This document shows, one piece after another, positions 9,175-17,445 of a DNA stretch of 64,000 bases (position 1 is its first letter; every line of letters starts with the position of its first letter). Under the pieces are notes generated by a model. It did not search any database, was not told where the DNA came from, and was given only the letters and a program-made list of their open reading frames with translations. Location of the stretch: assembly GCF_012911005.2 (NCBI RefSeq), contig NZ_WTVS01000005.1, positions 1 through 64,000 of the forward strand. Direction: 5' to 3'. This DNA comes from Aromatoleum toluolicum (GTDB lineage: Bacteria > Pseudomonadota > Gammaproteobacteria > Burkholderiales > Rhodocyclaceae). The position numbers and the translations under genes were made by a program.

Positions 9175-9192
9175 TTTCTGTCTTTACTGAAA
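9175..9192. promoter_or_regulatory. Candidate operator TTTCTG-N6-CTGAAA before the membrane protein gene
   Basis: Second copy of the element at 8555-8572. The two sites agree at 18 of 24 positions when extended to the right (…GAAAYAACWG). It lies 25 bases before the ATG at 9218, where a promoter would be expected. Confidence 0.55.
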
Positions 9193-9217
9193 CAACTGTC
9201 TTAAAAGGAGCGCAGCC

Positions 9218-9574
9218 ATGGGTGTCGTGAATTTCCTCGTTGAAGTCTCCATTCCGGTCGTCATCGGGTTCGCGGTCAGCCGCTACCTGCAGGAAGTCAC
9301 GACACGGCTGCTGTGCGACCTGTGCGGCACGTACGACCGGTCCGAGTTTTGGGTGCGCGTCAATGCGATCATGATCACGGGCATCCCGTTGATCCTCGCC
9401 CTCGCCTTCGGGCGCAGCAGCAATCCGGGCGTGGCGATCGAGGTGGTGGCCCGCCACGCGCTGATGATGACGGTGCTCGGAATCGTCGTGTCCGTCGCCC
9501 TCGTCGCGCGGATGATCATGCGCAACATCCCCGACCCGGCAGCGCGCAGCGAGCTGCTGGAGATCGCGCGATGA
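9218..9574 (+). CDS. Small inner-membrane protein of unknown function
   Basis: A 118-residue protein with two to three predicted membrane helices (about residues 6-22, 44-63 and 74-98: GIPLILALAF and MMTVLGIVVSVALVARMIM). I do not recognise the family. A good Shine-Dalgarno (AAAAGGAG) precedes the ATG. Its stop overlaps the next start as ATGA, so it is translationally coupled to the pseudogene that follows. The shared operator suggests regulation by the preceding GbsR-like protein. One short cytoplasmic or periplasmic loop holds two cysteines (LLCDLCGTYD), a CxxC pair that could be redox-active or metal-binding. Confidence 0.7.
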   Translation: MGVVNFLVEVSIPVVIGFAVSRYLQEVTTRLLCDLCGTYDRSEFWVRVNAIMITGIPLILALAFGRSSNPGVAIEVVARHALMMTVLGIVVSVALVARMIMRNIPDPAARSELLEIAR

Positions 9575-9848
9575 GGGTCCTCGTGTGCGGTGCCGCCGGC
9601 TTCATGGGGAAGGCGATCTGCGCACGCCTCGCGGCGGCCGGCCACGAGGTCGTCCGCGGCGTGAGGAAGCCCGTCCGGGCGGGGGGGTACCAGATTTCGA
9701 TGGATCGGGTGGGGATCGCTACCCACGAGCGCGGGGATGCGCTGCCGCAGCGCTATTGGGCCTTTGCGAAACGTTGGGAACTGCTCGGCTACCCGGCGTT
9801 CGCGGCGATGATGGCGTTATGATCCTGATCGGCGTAAAGCCGCCCTGA
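9571..9848 (+). pseudogene. Hybrid remnant: SDR/epimerase N-terminus joined to a frameshifted DUF2269 C-terminus
   Basis: The frame opens with a Rossmann start, MRVLVCGAAGFMGKAICARL, typical of atypical SDR/NAD(P)-binding proteins of about 300 residues, but after some 35 residues it runs into a segment (YQISMDRVGIATHERG, ALPQRYWAFAKRWELLGYP) resembling the end of DUF2269 membrane proteins. The join falls at a run of seven G (9681-9687 region). The frame stops after 83 residues; a one-base shift near 9820 would restore the expected hydrophobic ending MILIGVKPP up to 9848. The simplest reading is an internal deletion between two adjacent genes plus a later frameshift. The truncated product would lack both a catalytic site and membrane helices. 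Confidence 0.65.
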
Positions 9849-9971
9849 GACATATTCCGGGTACGGTGCCGCATTGTCCGGGGGCAACGTCCGTCGCGTT
9901 CGGTCCGGTCCGCCGAGGCCCGTGGGGCGGGCTAAAATTGAAATCCCTACCCGATTTCGCCTGCCGGATCG

Positions 9972-10835
9972 ATGAGCCGAACAACACGATTGGTTCTGCA
10001 TGGTGGCGCGGGCGCAGCCGCCACCCGAGATGACAAACGTACCTGTGCGCATCTGTCAGCCTTGGGATCGCGCTGCGAGGCAATGCTCACGGGTGGCGCC
10101 GCTGCGCTGGACGTCGTCGCGTGCGCCGTCGCGGAGATGGAGGCGTCGGGGCTCTATATCGCGGGCCGCGGCAGCCGGCCCAATTGTGAAGGCGACTTCG
10201 AGATGGATGCGGCCATCATGGACGGCACCACGCGGCGGGCCGGTGCGGTGGCGTGCGTGCGCCGTGCGTTCTCGCCGATCGGGCTTGCGCTCCGCGTCAT
10301 GCAGGACACCCCGCACGTTCTGCTTGCCGGTGACGGCGCCGACCGTTTCGCGTGCAAACTCGGACTGCGAACGATAGGGAGGCCAGCCGAGTACTTCGTG
10401 GCGCTTCCGGCCGCCGATGAGGAGGGATCGATGCACGGTACGGTCGGTGCTGTCGCCATTGACCTGAGCGGCGCGCTGGCGGCCGCGACATCGACGGGGG
10501 GAACGTCGGGTAAGCTCGTCGGCCGCATCGGCGACAGCGCACTGATCGGGGCCGGAACCTGGGCCGACGAGGCCGTGGCGGTCAGCTGTACCGGTGTCGG
10601 CGAATATTTCATCCGCGCCGCAGCGGCCCACGAGGTAGCTGCGCGGATCCGACTTGCGCGCATGCCGCTCGGGCAGGCGGTCGATGAGGTTCTTGCCGCG
10701 ATCGCCGCTGACGGCGGAGCCGGAGGAATCATTGCTGTGTCCGCGCGCGGCGAGGCCGTTGCGCGCTGGAATACGCCCGGAATGAAGCACTACCTTGCGG
10801 AGACGGGAGAACGGCGCCATTTACCCGACAACTAG
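9972..10835 (+). CDS. Isoaspartyl peptidase / plant-type L-asparaginase (Ntn hydrolase)
   Basis: A 287-residue N-terminal-nucleophile hydrolase of the asparaginase-2 family, which hydrolyses isoaspartyl dipeptides and asparagine after autoproteolysis into alpha and beta chains. The start LVLHGGAGA and the cleavage motif GTVGAVAID are present, with Thr157 as the new beta-chain nucleophile. Downstream, STGGTSGKLVGRIGDSALIGAGTWAD holds the substrate-loop and the G-R-x-GD-S segment, and SCTGVGEYFIR follows the family pattern. It is slightly shorter than the E. coli enzyme (321 aa), with a shortened linker before Thr157. Cytoplasmic, as no signal peptide is seen. It stands alone between a pseudogene and a repeat. 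Confidence 0.9.
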   Translation: MSRTTRLVLHGGAGAAATRDDKRTCAHLSALGSRCEAMLTGGAAALDVVACAVAEMEASGLYIAGRGSRPNCEGDFEMDAAIMDGTTRRAGAVACVRRAFSPIGLALRVMQDTPHVLLAGDGADRFACKLGLRTIGRPAEYFVALPAADEEGSMHGTVGAVAIDLSGALAAATSTGGTSGKLVGRIGDSALIGAGTWADEAVAVSCTGVGEYFIRAAAAHEVAARIRLARMPLGQAVDEVLAAIAADGGAGGIIAVSARGEAVARWNTPGMKHYLAETGERRHLPDN

Positions 10836-10838
10836 ACA

Positions 10839-10899
10839 CCGTTCGCGCTGAGTATGTTGACGCCTTGGGACGGGCATTCGATAGGCTCAGCGCGAACGG
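10839..10899. repeat. Palindromic repeat, family C (CCGTTCGCGCTGAG ... CTCAGCGCGAACGG)
   Basis: Perfect 14-bp inverted arms separated by 33 bases, just after the asparaginase stop codon. The sequence belongs to the common proteobacterial type with arms like GTTCGC-CTGAG and an inner GACAGG/GATAGGCTCAG segment. It may end the asparaginase transcript. It also rules out the Met at 10854 as a start of the following gene. Confidence 0.8.
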
Positions 10900-11021
10900 A
10901 ATCGGTCGTTTCCTCTACCCGCTATGCCTCGCCGCGTGACTCGCGGATTCCCGAGATGGTCCTGGGCGATGTTCCTTGTGTATGCTGCGGGAATGAATTC
11001 GCGCATCGATTGCCCTTCCGC

Positions 11022-11828
11022 ATGATGAACGTCGCTGCCCATGGTCGGACGTGTGCGCTGGCTTTGCTGTTGGCATTGGGGGGCGGCTGTGCGATGCAGC
11101 CGCCGGCAGGGCATCTGCCTGCTGAGAGCCCGCCGCAGCGGAGCACGGTGCCGCGCCACAACGGCCACGCGACGGCGTGGCCGCTGGCGGAGCTCGGTGC
11201 CGCTGAAGGGCGGCGGGTCGGCGTGCAGGTGCAGGGCGCCGTGCGCTGGTTCGACGCGCAGGCCTTGCGCGCGGCCTGGACGGCGGCGCGACGCGTGGGG
11301 GCAGCGACGCCGGGTGCGCGTCCTCAGTTCCTGCTGGTCGACGACCCCAGCGCCAACGCGTTCGCACTGCGCTCGGGCAAGGACGGCGTGATCGGCATCC
11401 ACTCCGGCATGGTCGAGCTGCTCGGCGCGGACGAGGCCGCATGGGCGGCGCTGATCGGTCACGAGCTGGCGCACCTGAACCTGCGTCATTCGGAGCAGCG
11501 CCTGTCGCGCCGCAACGAAACCGGTGGCCTGGTGGCGATCGCGAGCGTGCTCCTGACGGTGGTGGGCTTCCCCCTGACGCCGATCTTCGCCGAACTCGCG
11601 TCCAACATGGCGGAGAATGGGTACAGCCGCGACGATGAGCGCGCCGCCGACGAGGCCGGTATCGCCTACATGCAGCGCGCGGGCTACGACCCCGCCGGGG
11701 CGGTGCGCTTCTTCGAGAAGCTCTCCACCAGCGGACAGCCGGAGCGCTTCGCCTTCCTCGGCACCCATCCGGACGGTGCCGAACGCATCGCGGCGGCACG
11801 CGCCCTGACGGAGCGCGCGCCGGACTGA
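11022..11828 (+). CDS. M48 family zinc metalloprotease, probable lipoprotein
   Basis: A 268-residue peptidase of the M48 (HtpX/Oma1/BepA-like) family. HELAH at about residue 147 supplies two zinc ligands and the catalytic Glu; the third ligand Glu lies in SRDDERAADEAGIAYMQRAGYDP. The N-terminus (MMNVAAHGRTCALALLLALGGGC) is a lipoprotein-like signal, so a periplasmic, membrane-anchored quality-control protease is likely. The frame is open further upstream, but that part overlaps the palindromic repeat, so the start at 11022 (or 11025) is preferred. Related BepA proteins carry TPR repeats, which are absent here; it resembles the shorter LoiP/YcaL type. Confidence 0.87.
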   Translation: MMNVAAHGRTCALALLLALGGGCAMQPPAGHLPAESPPQRSTVPRHNGHATAWPLAELGAAEGRRVGVQVQGAVRWFDAQALRAAWTAARRVGAATPGARPQFLLVDDPSANAFALRSGKDGVIGIHSGMVELLGADEAAWAALIGHELAHLNLRHSEQRLSRRNETGGLVAIASVLLTVVGFPLTPIFAELASNMAENGYSRDDERAADEAGIAYMQRAGYDPAGAVRFFEKLSTSGQPERFAFLGTHPDGAERIAAARALTERAPD

Positions 11829-11912
11829 AAACTTCCGCAACGCGTCCGCTCCGCAAGGCCGGGGCGCGGCTGCGCTATGATTGCGCCGCATTCCTGAACT
11901 TGTGGAGGTTAC

Positions 11913-12068
11913 ATGAAGCGCTTCTTTGCCCTGGTCGCGCTCGCGTCGCTCGTCGGCGCGTGCGCGGTGTATACGCCGGCCGGTTCGGTCGTGGTCGACC
12001 CGGGTCGCAACGGAGGCTCGGGTGGCGGTTTCTGTCCGCCGGGACAGGCGAAGAAGGGGAACTGCTGA
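11913..12068 (+). CDS. Small lipoprotein (51 aa)
   Basis: A short frame with a clear lipoprotein signal MKRFFALVALASLVGAC: two positive charges, hydrophobic core and lipobox LVGAC with Cys17. The mature part is only about 35 residues, rich in Gly, with two further cysteines (GGGFCPPGQ and the C-terminal Cys) that may form a disulfide. Shine-Dalgarno GGAGG lies seven bases before the ATG. It sits between two envelope proteases on the same strand. No function is assigned. Confidence 0.75.
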   Translation: MKRFFALVALASLVGACAVYTPAGSVVVDPGRNGGSGGGFCPPGQAKKGNC

Positions 12069-12107
12069 TCCCGGGCAGACCCCGAGCTCTCCTTCGTCGA
12101 TGCGAAC

Positions 12108-13274
12108 ATGAGACCCGAGTACCGAGATCCTCACGCCGTGCCCGCGCGCGACCTCTTCCTGCGGCGCCTGCTCCTCGTGACCCTCGCCGTGGCTGCGCTG
12201 ATGCTGTTGTGGCGGCTGCAGCCGGTCATCGAGGACTGGTTCAGCCCGAAGCTTGCAGCCGAGCGCACCGTCACGCCGCGCGGCGACCTGGCTGCCGACG
12301 AGAAGTCGACCATCGAACTGTTCGAGCACGCGCGTGATTCGGTGGTTTTCATTACCACGGCCCAGCTGGTGCGCGATGCGTGGACGCGCAATGTGATGCA
12401 GGTGCCGCGCGGCTCCGGCTCCGGCTTCATCTGGGATGACGCCGGTCACGTGGTGACGAACTTCCACGTGATCCGGGGCGCCTCGCAGGCCACCGTGAAG
12501 CTTGCCGACGGGCGCGACTACCAGGCCGCGCTGGTCGGGGCGAGTCCGGCGCATGACATCGCGGTGCTGCGGATAGGCGTAGGTTTCAAGCGGCCGCCGC
12601 CGGTGCCGATCGGCACGAGTGGCGACCTCAAGGTGGGGCAGAAGGTGTTCGCGATCGGCAATCCCTTCGGGCTGGACTGGACGCTCACGACCGGCATCGT
12701 GTCCGCGCTGGACCGCTCCCTGCCGGGCGAGGACGGCGAGACGACGATCGAGCACCTGATCCAGACCGACGCGGCGATCAATCCCGGCAATTCGGGCGGT
12801 CCGCTGCTGGATTCGAACGGGCGGCTGATCGGCATCAATACCGCGATCTACAGCCCCTCGGGGGCCTCGGCCGGCATTGGTTTCGCGGTTCCTGTCGATA
12901 CGGTGATGCGCGTCGTGCCGCAGCTCATCAAGAACGGCCTGTACGTCCGTCCGGTGCTGGGCATCCAGATCGACGAGGACGTGAATGTCCGCCTGCTCGA
13001 AGAGCTCGAGCTCGACGTCGGCGGTGTCGTGGTGCTGCGCGTGATGCCCGGGTCGGCGGCGGACAAGGCCGGGCTGCGCGGCATCCGGCAGGAGCGCGAC
13101 GGCAGCTTCTATCCGGGCGACATCATCGTGTCGCTGGACGGCCAGGCGGTCGATTCCGTCGCGAAGCTCACCGCCCGTCTCGACGACCACCGCGTGGGCG
13201 ACACCGTGAAGCTCGGCGTGCTGCGCGAGGGCAAGGAAATGAGCCTGTCGGTGACGTTGCAGCCGGGCAACTAA
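12108..13274 (+). CDS. HtrA/DegS-type serine protease with one PDZ domain
   Basis: A 388-residue S1C protease for periplasmic protein quality control. The N-terminal membrane anchor (LLLVTLAVAALMLLWRL, about residues 18-36) is followed by the trypsin-like domain with His120 (TNFHVIRG), Asp150 (HDIAVLRI) and Ser229 (NPGNSGGPL), all in canonical contexts, then a single PDZ domain (about 285-385, VGGVVVLRVMPGSAADKAGL). One PDZ plus an uncleaved anchor is the DegS layout rather than DegP/DegQ, which have two. It lies among other envelope proteases (M48 before, YpfJ-type after). Whether it triggers a sigma-E cascade cannot be judged from this window. Confidence 0.92.
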   Translation: MRPEYRDPHAVPARDLFLRRLLLVTLAVAALMLLWRLQPVIEDWFSPKLAAERTVTPRGDLAADEKSTIELFEHARDSVVFITTAQLVRDAWTRNVMQVPRGSGSGFIWDDAGHVVTNFHVIRGASQATVKLADGRDYQAALVGASPAHDIAVLRIGVGFKRPPPVPIGTSGDLKVGQKVFAIGNPFGLDWTLTTGIVSALDRSLPGEDGETTIEHLIQTDAAINPGNSGGPLLDSNGRLIGINTAIYSPSGASAGIGFAVPVDTVMRVVPQLIKNGLYVRPVLGIQIDEDVNVRLLEELELDVGGVVVLRVMPGSAADKAGLRGIRQERDGSFYPGDIIVSLDGQAVDSVAKLTARLDDHRVGDTVKLGVLREGKEMSLSVTLQPGN

Positions 13275-13390
13275 GGGTGCGGGACGCGAGGCGTCCTGCC
13301 GCTCACGCCTCGTTACGCGCAGCAGGGGGCAACTGAGGTGCGCGGGTCCATAATGTAATTTTACGGGGCACTCAAAGGCGGGGACGACGC

Positions 13391-14251
13391 ATGCTTTTTC
13401 GCAAGGGCCGCGAGAGCAACAACATCGAGGATCGCCGCGGCGCGGGAGGTTTCGGCGGCGGCCGCAGCATCGGCGTCGGCACCATCATTCTGGCGCTGGT
13501 GGCGATGTACTTCGGCATCGACCCAAGCGTGGTGCTGGACACTGCGAGCATCACGCAGCCGCCTGCGGCGGAATCCGCGCGCCCCGCAGCCCCCCGTTCG
13601 GCCGCGGAGGATGAGCTGGCACGCTTCACGTCGATGGTGCTGGCCGATACCGAGGACACCTGGGGGCCGATCTTCAGCGCTGGCGGCAAGCAGTACCGTG
13701 ATCCGAGCATGGTCCTGTACACGGGGGCGACGCGCAGCGCCTGCGGTGTCGGCCAGTCGGAGATGGGGCCGTTCTACTGCCCGGCGGATCAGAAGGTCTA
13801 TCTCGACCTGTCCTTCTTCACGGAACTGCAGCAGCGTTTCGGTGCGCCCGGCGACTTCGCGCAGGCCTACGTGATCGCACATGAGGTGGGCCACCACGTG
13901 CAGAACCTGCTGGGGATTTCGGAAAAGGTGCAGCAGGCGCGCGAGCGCGTGTCGGAGCGTGAAGGCAACCTGCTGTCGGTGCGCGTGGAACTGCAGGCGG
14001 ACTGTCTGGCGGGTGTGTGGGCGCATCACGCCGATCGCAGTCGCCAGGTGCTGGAGGCGGGCGACGTCGAGGAAGCGCTGGGGGCCGCCACCGCGATCGG
14101 TGACGACCGCCTGCAAAAGCAGACGCAAGGGCAGGTGGTGCCCGACAGCTTCACACACGGCAGCTCCGAGCAGCGCGTGCGCTGGTTCCGCACCGGGCTG
14201 GAGAAGGGCACGCTGAAGGCCTGCGACACCTTCAGCGTCGCGCGACTGTAG
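13391..14251 (+). CDS. YpfJ-type neutral zinc metallopeptidase
   Basis: A 286-residue membrane-anchored protein of the neutral zinc metallopeptidase (YpfJ/KPN_00925) family. It begins with the typical basic, Gly-rich cytosolic segment (RRGAGGFGGGRSIGVG), one transmembrane helix (TIILALVAMYFGI, about residues 33-47), a Pro/Ala linker, then the catalytic domain with ACGVGQSEMGPFYCPADQKVYLDLSFF and the zinc site AHEVGHHVQ (first His about 164). The downstream acidic ligand is probably within ELQADCLAGVWAHH. Length matches the family. The physiological substrate is not known. Confidence 0.92.
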   Translation: MLFRKGRESNNIEDRRGAGGFGGGRSIGVGTIILALVAMYFGIDPSVVLDTASITQPPAAESARPAAPRSAAEDELARFTSMVLADTEDTWGPIFSAGGKQYRDPSMVLYTGATRSACGVGQSEMGPFYCPADQKVYLDLSFFTELQQRFGAPGDFAQAYVIAHEVGHHVQNLLGISEKVQQARERVSEREGNLLSVRVELQADCLAGVWAHHADRSRQVLEAGDVEEALGAATAIGDDRLQKQTQGQVVPDSFTHGSSEQRVRWFRTGLEKGTLKACDTFSVARL

Positions 14252-14259
14252 GCGTCAGC

Positions 14260-14736
14260 TCAGCCCGCCAGCTTCGCGAAGGCCTCGACGACTTCCGCCG
14301 GGGCTTGCACCAGTTCCACCAGCACGCCTTCGCCACCGATCGGGAATTCGTCGTTGCCCTTCGGGTGCAGGAAGGTGATGTCGTAGCCCGCCGCGCCGCG
14401 GCGGATGCCACCCGGGGCGAAGCGCACGCCGTTGGCGGAAAGCCATTCCACCGCCTTCGGCAGGTCGTCCACCCACAGGCCGACGTGGTTCAGCGGCGTC
14501 GCATGCACGGCCGGCTTCTTCTCCGGGTCGAGCGGCTGCATCAGGTCGACCTCGACCTTGAACGGCCCCTTGCCCATCGCGCAGATGTCCTCGTCGACGT
14601 TCTCGCGCTCGCTGACGAAGTTGCCGGTCACTTCCAGGCCGAGCATGTCCACCCACAGGGTCTTGAGCTTGTCCTTGCTCGGACCGCCGATGGCGATCTG
14701 CTGGATGCCGAGAATCTTGAACGGGCGCTGCGTCAT
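14260..14736 (-). CDS. VOC family protein, methylmalonyl-CoA epimerase-like
   Basis: A 158-residue protein of two vicinal-oxygen-chelate repeats. Segments aligning with methylmalonyl-CoA epimerase metal ligands are VEVDLMQP (Gln), [11 protein letters not shown] (His) and GVLVELVQ (Glu). The first ligand, usually His in the opening repeat, appears as Gln in [11 protein letters not shown]. The proposed job is racemising (S)- to (R)-methylmalonyl-CoA, the step otherwise missing between the carboxylase and mutase. A 14-base sequence 33 bases upstream of the start is identical to one beside the GntR/mutase promoter. The frame is open further upstream, but [11 protein letters not shown] is preferred because it gives family length. 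A glyoxalase or dioxygenase-like role is the alternative. Confidence 0.6.
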   Translation of the reverse strand: MTQRPFKILGIQQIAIGGPSKDKLKTLWVDMLGLEVTGNFVSERENVDEDICAMGKGPFKVEVDLMQPLDPEKKPAVHATPLNHVGLWVDDLPKAVEWLSANGVRFAPGGIRRGAAGYDITFLHPKGNDEFPIGGEGVLVELVQAPAEVVEAFAKLAG

Positions 14737-14768
14737 GGGAATATCTCCGCGGGTCGTTTGGATTAAGA

Positions 14769-14782
14769 ATTCATAATTATGG
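14769..14782. promoter_or_regulatory. Candidate GntR operator (ATTCATAATTATGG), copy 2
   Basis: Identical in all 14 bases to 872-885, including the perfect palindrome CATAATTATG (14772-14781). It lies 33 bases upstream of the VOC gene start, where a promoter is expected, in a GC-rich background in which such an AT-rich match is unlikely by chance. Confidence 0.55.
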
Positions 14783-14929
14783 CGGTTTCGCCCGTCTGCG
14801 TCGAGAGGGCAGCGGCGGGCGTGGCAAATGTCGCACCCGGTCGTCTGCGCTGGCGGGGCTGGTGGCCTGTATGCGTTGTCCGTGATTACACTGGCGCATC
14901 CGGCTCCTCCTCCGACAGGGTCCTCCGCG

Positions 14930-16594
14930 ATGGCCAACAGTCAGGCTCACGATCCCGTTGTGCGGCACTTCAACCTGACGCTGCTGTGGCCGCTGCGGCT
15001 GCTGCCGGTCGAGGATCCGTCGGGAACCCGGCAGCGCCCGTGGTGGCTGCTGCAGCAGGCGGCCGCGACCTCGGCGTGGCGCGAGTACGCGCGCGAGCGG
15101 GAGCATTTCTCCGAGCGGCACTACAACGAATTCGTCACCTTCCTGCCATACGTCCAGCGCTTCCTGTACGGCGACGGGGTGTCCGGGCGCAGCGGGGAGG
15201 GCGGCTACGAGGAGTCCCCGATGCGCATCTTCGAGCGCAGCGACATCGTCGCGGCGCGCGTCGCGGTGCGCGACGGGGACGCACCGGTGCGGCTCGACCT
15301 CACGCAGATCCGGCTGCACTTCTTCTTCGATGTCGACGTCGTGCTCCTGAAGGTGGCGCTGCGGGCCGAGGATCTCCCGCTGTCGCTCGTCCAGGAACTG
15401 ATGTACCGCTTCGGGCGCGCCTATCCATCCGGCTGGAATGCCGGCGGCCGACCGATGCACAGTCTCGCCCGCTTCGACTGGCTGGGCGCGGACGGCGCGG
15501 TGCTCGCGGCGTCCGACGAGCTTCGGCGCGACGATTTTCTCGGCCATGTCCGCCAGCACCGCGCGCCGCGCATCGCGGCCCACTGGGCCTACGTGCTGGA
15601 GCCGCTGGTGAGCGACCGCTCGGAGCGCGAGGGCGCCCTGCGCTACCGCCAGATCGAGTATTACCGCATGCCCCTGATGGCCTATCTCGCCGTCGACGAG
15701 CCTGCGGCCCTCGCCCGCAGCGATTTCATCCGCCTGGGGCTCGTGAGCGGACCCGCGCCGCGGGAGGATCCGCTCGCGCCCGACGGCGGCGAGCGCGATC
15801 TGTTCGCCGAGTCGGAGATCGCCGACTTCGAGCGGCGCTATTGCTACGACCGCTTCTGGAGCGACAGCGGCGCCGCGCCGTACACGCGCTACCTGTGCAG
15901 CGGTCACGCGATCGCGGTCGTCGGTGACGCGCGTTCGGCCTACTTCACGAGCCGCGAATACGGCGTGCTGGGGCAGTTCCGGCACCAGCACTTCCTGCTG
16001 TTCCTGATCGCGCATTTCCAGAAGGCGGCGCTGCTGATGTTCTCGGACCGCCTCGTCGAGGCGCTGAAGCGGCTCGATGTCGGCGATCCCGCCAGCGTGC
16101 GCCGCTTCAAGCGCGCGATCCGTGCAAGTTTCGAGGGTTTTCTGCGCTTCACGCACCGTTACTGGTTCCACGAGATCGCCGAGCAGACGCAGGCGCGTAC
16201 GCTGTTCCGCATGACCGCCGCGCATCTGGAGCTCGATCCGCTGTACGCGGAGGTCAAGGAACGCATCGCCGACATGGACGACTACCTCGCCGCGGACAGC
16301 CTGCGGCGACAGGCGAACACCGTCGTGCGCCTGACGGTGGTCACGGTGTTCGGCCTGATCGGCTCGATCACCACGGGCTTCCTGGGCATGAACCTGCTGG
16401 CCGAGGCCGACGCGCCCATCGCGCAGCGGCTCGCGATGTTCGGCGTCGTCGGCACCGCCACGGCAGTGTTGACGCTGTACACGATGGCGAAGTCCAAGCG
16501 CCTGTCGGACTTCCTCGATGCGCTGTCGGACGATCGCCTTTCCGTGTGGCTGAAGGCGAAGGCGCTGGCTGCGGTGTGGCGGCGCGGCCCCTGA
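14930..16594 (+). CDS. CorA-like membrane protein with large N-terminal domain
   Basis: A 554-residue protein with a long soluble N-terminal part of no recognised fold (about 1-440) and two C-terminal transmembrane helices (about 465-490 and 503-525). The first helix ends in GMN (486-488, in GFLGMNLL), the signature of CorA-type Mg2+/divalent channels, and a basic tail ([10 protein letters not shown]) follows the second, as in CorA. The soluble part is nearly twice the usual CorA length. A metal-ion channel or a pore homologue with a new sensing domain is plausible. It is divergent from the VOC gene. The start is chosen at MANSQAHD; an in-frame Met at 14828 would add an unlikely Pro/Gly-rich segment. 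Confidence 0.6.
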   Translation: MANSQAHDPVVRHFNLTLLWPLRLLPVEDPSGTRQRPWWLLQQAAATSAWREYAREREHFSERHYNEFVTFLPYVQRFLYGDGVSGRSGEGGYEESPMRIFERSDIVAARVAVRDGDAPVRLDLTQIRLHFFFDVDVVLLKVALRAEDLPLSLVQELMYRFGRAYPSGWNAGGRPMHSLARFDWLGADGAVLAASDELRRDDFLGHVRQHRAPRIAAHWAYVLEPLVSDRSEREGALRYRQIEYYRMPLMAYLAVDEPAALARSDFIRLGLVSGPAPREDPLAPDGGERDLFAESEIADFERRYCYDRFWSDSGAAPYTRYLCSGHAIAVVGDARSAYFTSREYGVLGQFRHQHFLLFLIAHFQKAALLMFSDRLVEALKRLDVGDPASVRRFKRAIRASFEGFLRFTHRYWFHEIAEQTQARTLFRMTAAHLELDPLYAEVKERIADMDDYLAADSLRRQANTVVRLTVVTVFGLIGSITTGFLGMNLLAEADAPIAQRLAMFGVVGTATAVLTLYTMAKSKRLSDFLDALSDDRLSVWLKAKALAAVWRRGP

Positions 16595-16710
16595 TCTGGC
16601 AAGTCCGGCCAGCTCGGCGCCCTTCGCATCCGCCTGCCTCGTTCCGGTTACGTCGCAGCCGTCTGATTACGGCGCGCGGGCGGGCAGCATGCGCTTCCGC
16701 CCGTGCGCGA

Positions 16711-17445
16711 CTACTCCCAATTCACCTGCGCGGCGAACAGGTAGCCCGCGCCGTACACCGTCTTGATCATCTTGGGACTGTGCGGGTCGTCGCCGAGCTT
16801 GCGGCGCAGGCGCGAGATGCGCACGTCGATGCTGCGGTCGAACGGGTCGACGTCGCGTTCGCCGAGCAGCTGCTCGCGGCTGAGGATCTTGTTCGGGCGT
16901 CGCACCAGCGTCAGGAGCAGGGCGGCTTCGGCCGACGACAGGGCGGTTTCGCTGCCGTCCGTGTGCACCAGCGAGTGGCGTCCGGTGTCGAAGCGCCAGT
17001 CGCCGAAGCGGGCGACGGTGCGTTCGGCGGGCGCATCGCTACTGGCCTCGGGCGTGGCCGAGCGCGCGTAGCGGCGCAGGATGGAACGCACGCGGGCGAC
17101 CAGCTCGCGCGGCTCGAAGGGTTTGACGATGTAGTCGTCGGCGCCCAGCTCGAGGCCCAGCACGCGGTCGGTGACGTCGTTGCGGCCGGTGAGGATCAGC
17201 ACCGCGCAGGGGCTGCCGTCCTGCAGTTCGCGCACGACCTGCATGCCGTCCATGTCGGGCAGCCCGAGGTCGACGATCACGAGATCGGGCGCGGTCTGGT
17301 GCGCACGCGCGAGCAGGTCGCGTCCGGTGCGCAGGTGTTCGCTGCGGAAGCCGTAGCCGGACAGCGCGCTGCAGATGATGCGCGCGATGTCGGGCTCGTC
17401 TTCCAGCACGAGGATCAGCGGCGACGAAGTCTCTTGTCCGGTCAT
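16711..17445 (-). CDS. OmpR-type response regulator
   Basis: A 244-residue response regulator: receiver domain (about 10-125) with the acidic pair ED (15-16), phospho-acceptor Asp59 in VIVDLGLP and the conserved Lys in YIVKPFEPRE, then a winged-helix DNA-binding domain (about 150-240) ending in the family pattern DVRISRLRRKLGDD ... IKTVYGAGYLF. Its start overlaps the stop of the upstream hybrid kinase by four bases, so the two are co-translated and very likely a cognate pair. The target genes are not evident from the window. Confidence 0.93.
   Translation of the reverse strand: MTGQETSSPLILVLEDEPDIARIICSALSGYGFRSEHLRTGRDLLARAHQTAPDLVIVDLGLPDMDGMQVVRELQDGSPCAVLILTGRNDVTDRVLGLELGADDYIVKPFEPRELVARVRSILRRYARSATPEASSDAPAERTVARFGDWRFDTGRHSLVHTDGSETALSSAEAALLLTLVRRPNKILSREQLLGERDVDPFDRSIDVRISRLRRKLGDDPHSPKMIKTVYGAGYLFAAQVNWE

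Noticed and set aside
10854-11021. Upstream start for the M48 protease
   Set aside because: The extension overlaps a palindromic repeat and would bury the signal peptide.
10887-13190. Antisense frame (767 aa) over the M48, lipoprotein and HtrA genes
   Set aside because: It spans three genes with catalytic motifs on the other strand; no motif of its own.
13275-13390. Terminator after the HtrA-type gene (GGACGCGAGGCGTCC)
   Set aside because: Short hairpin without a T-tract; not enough to call.
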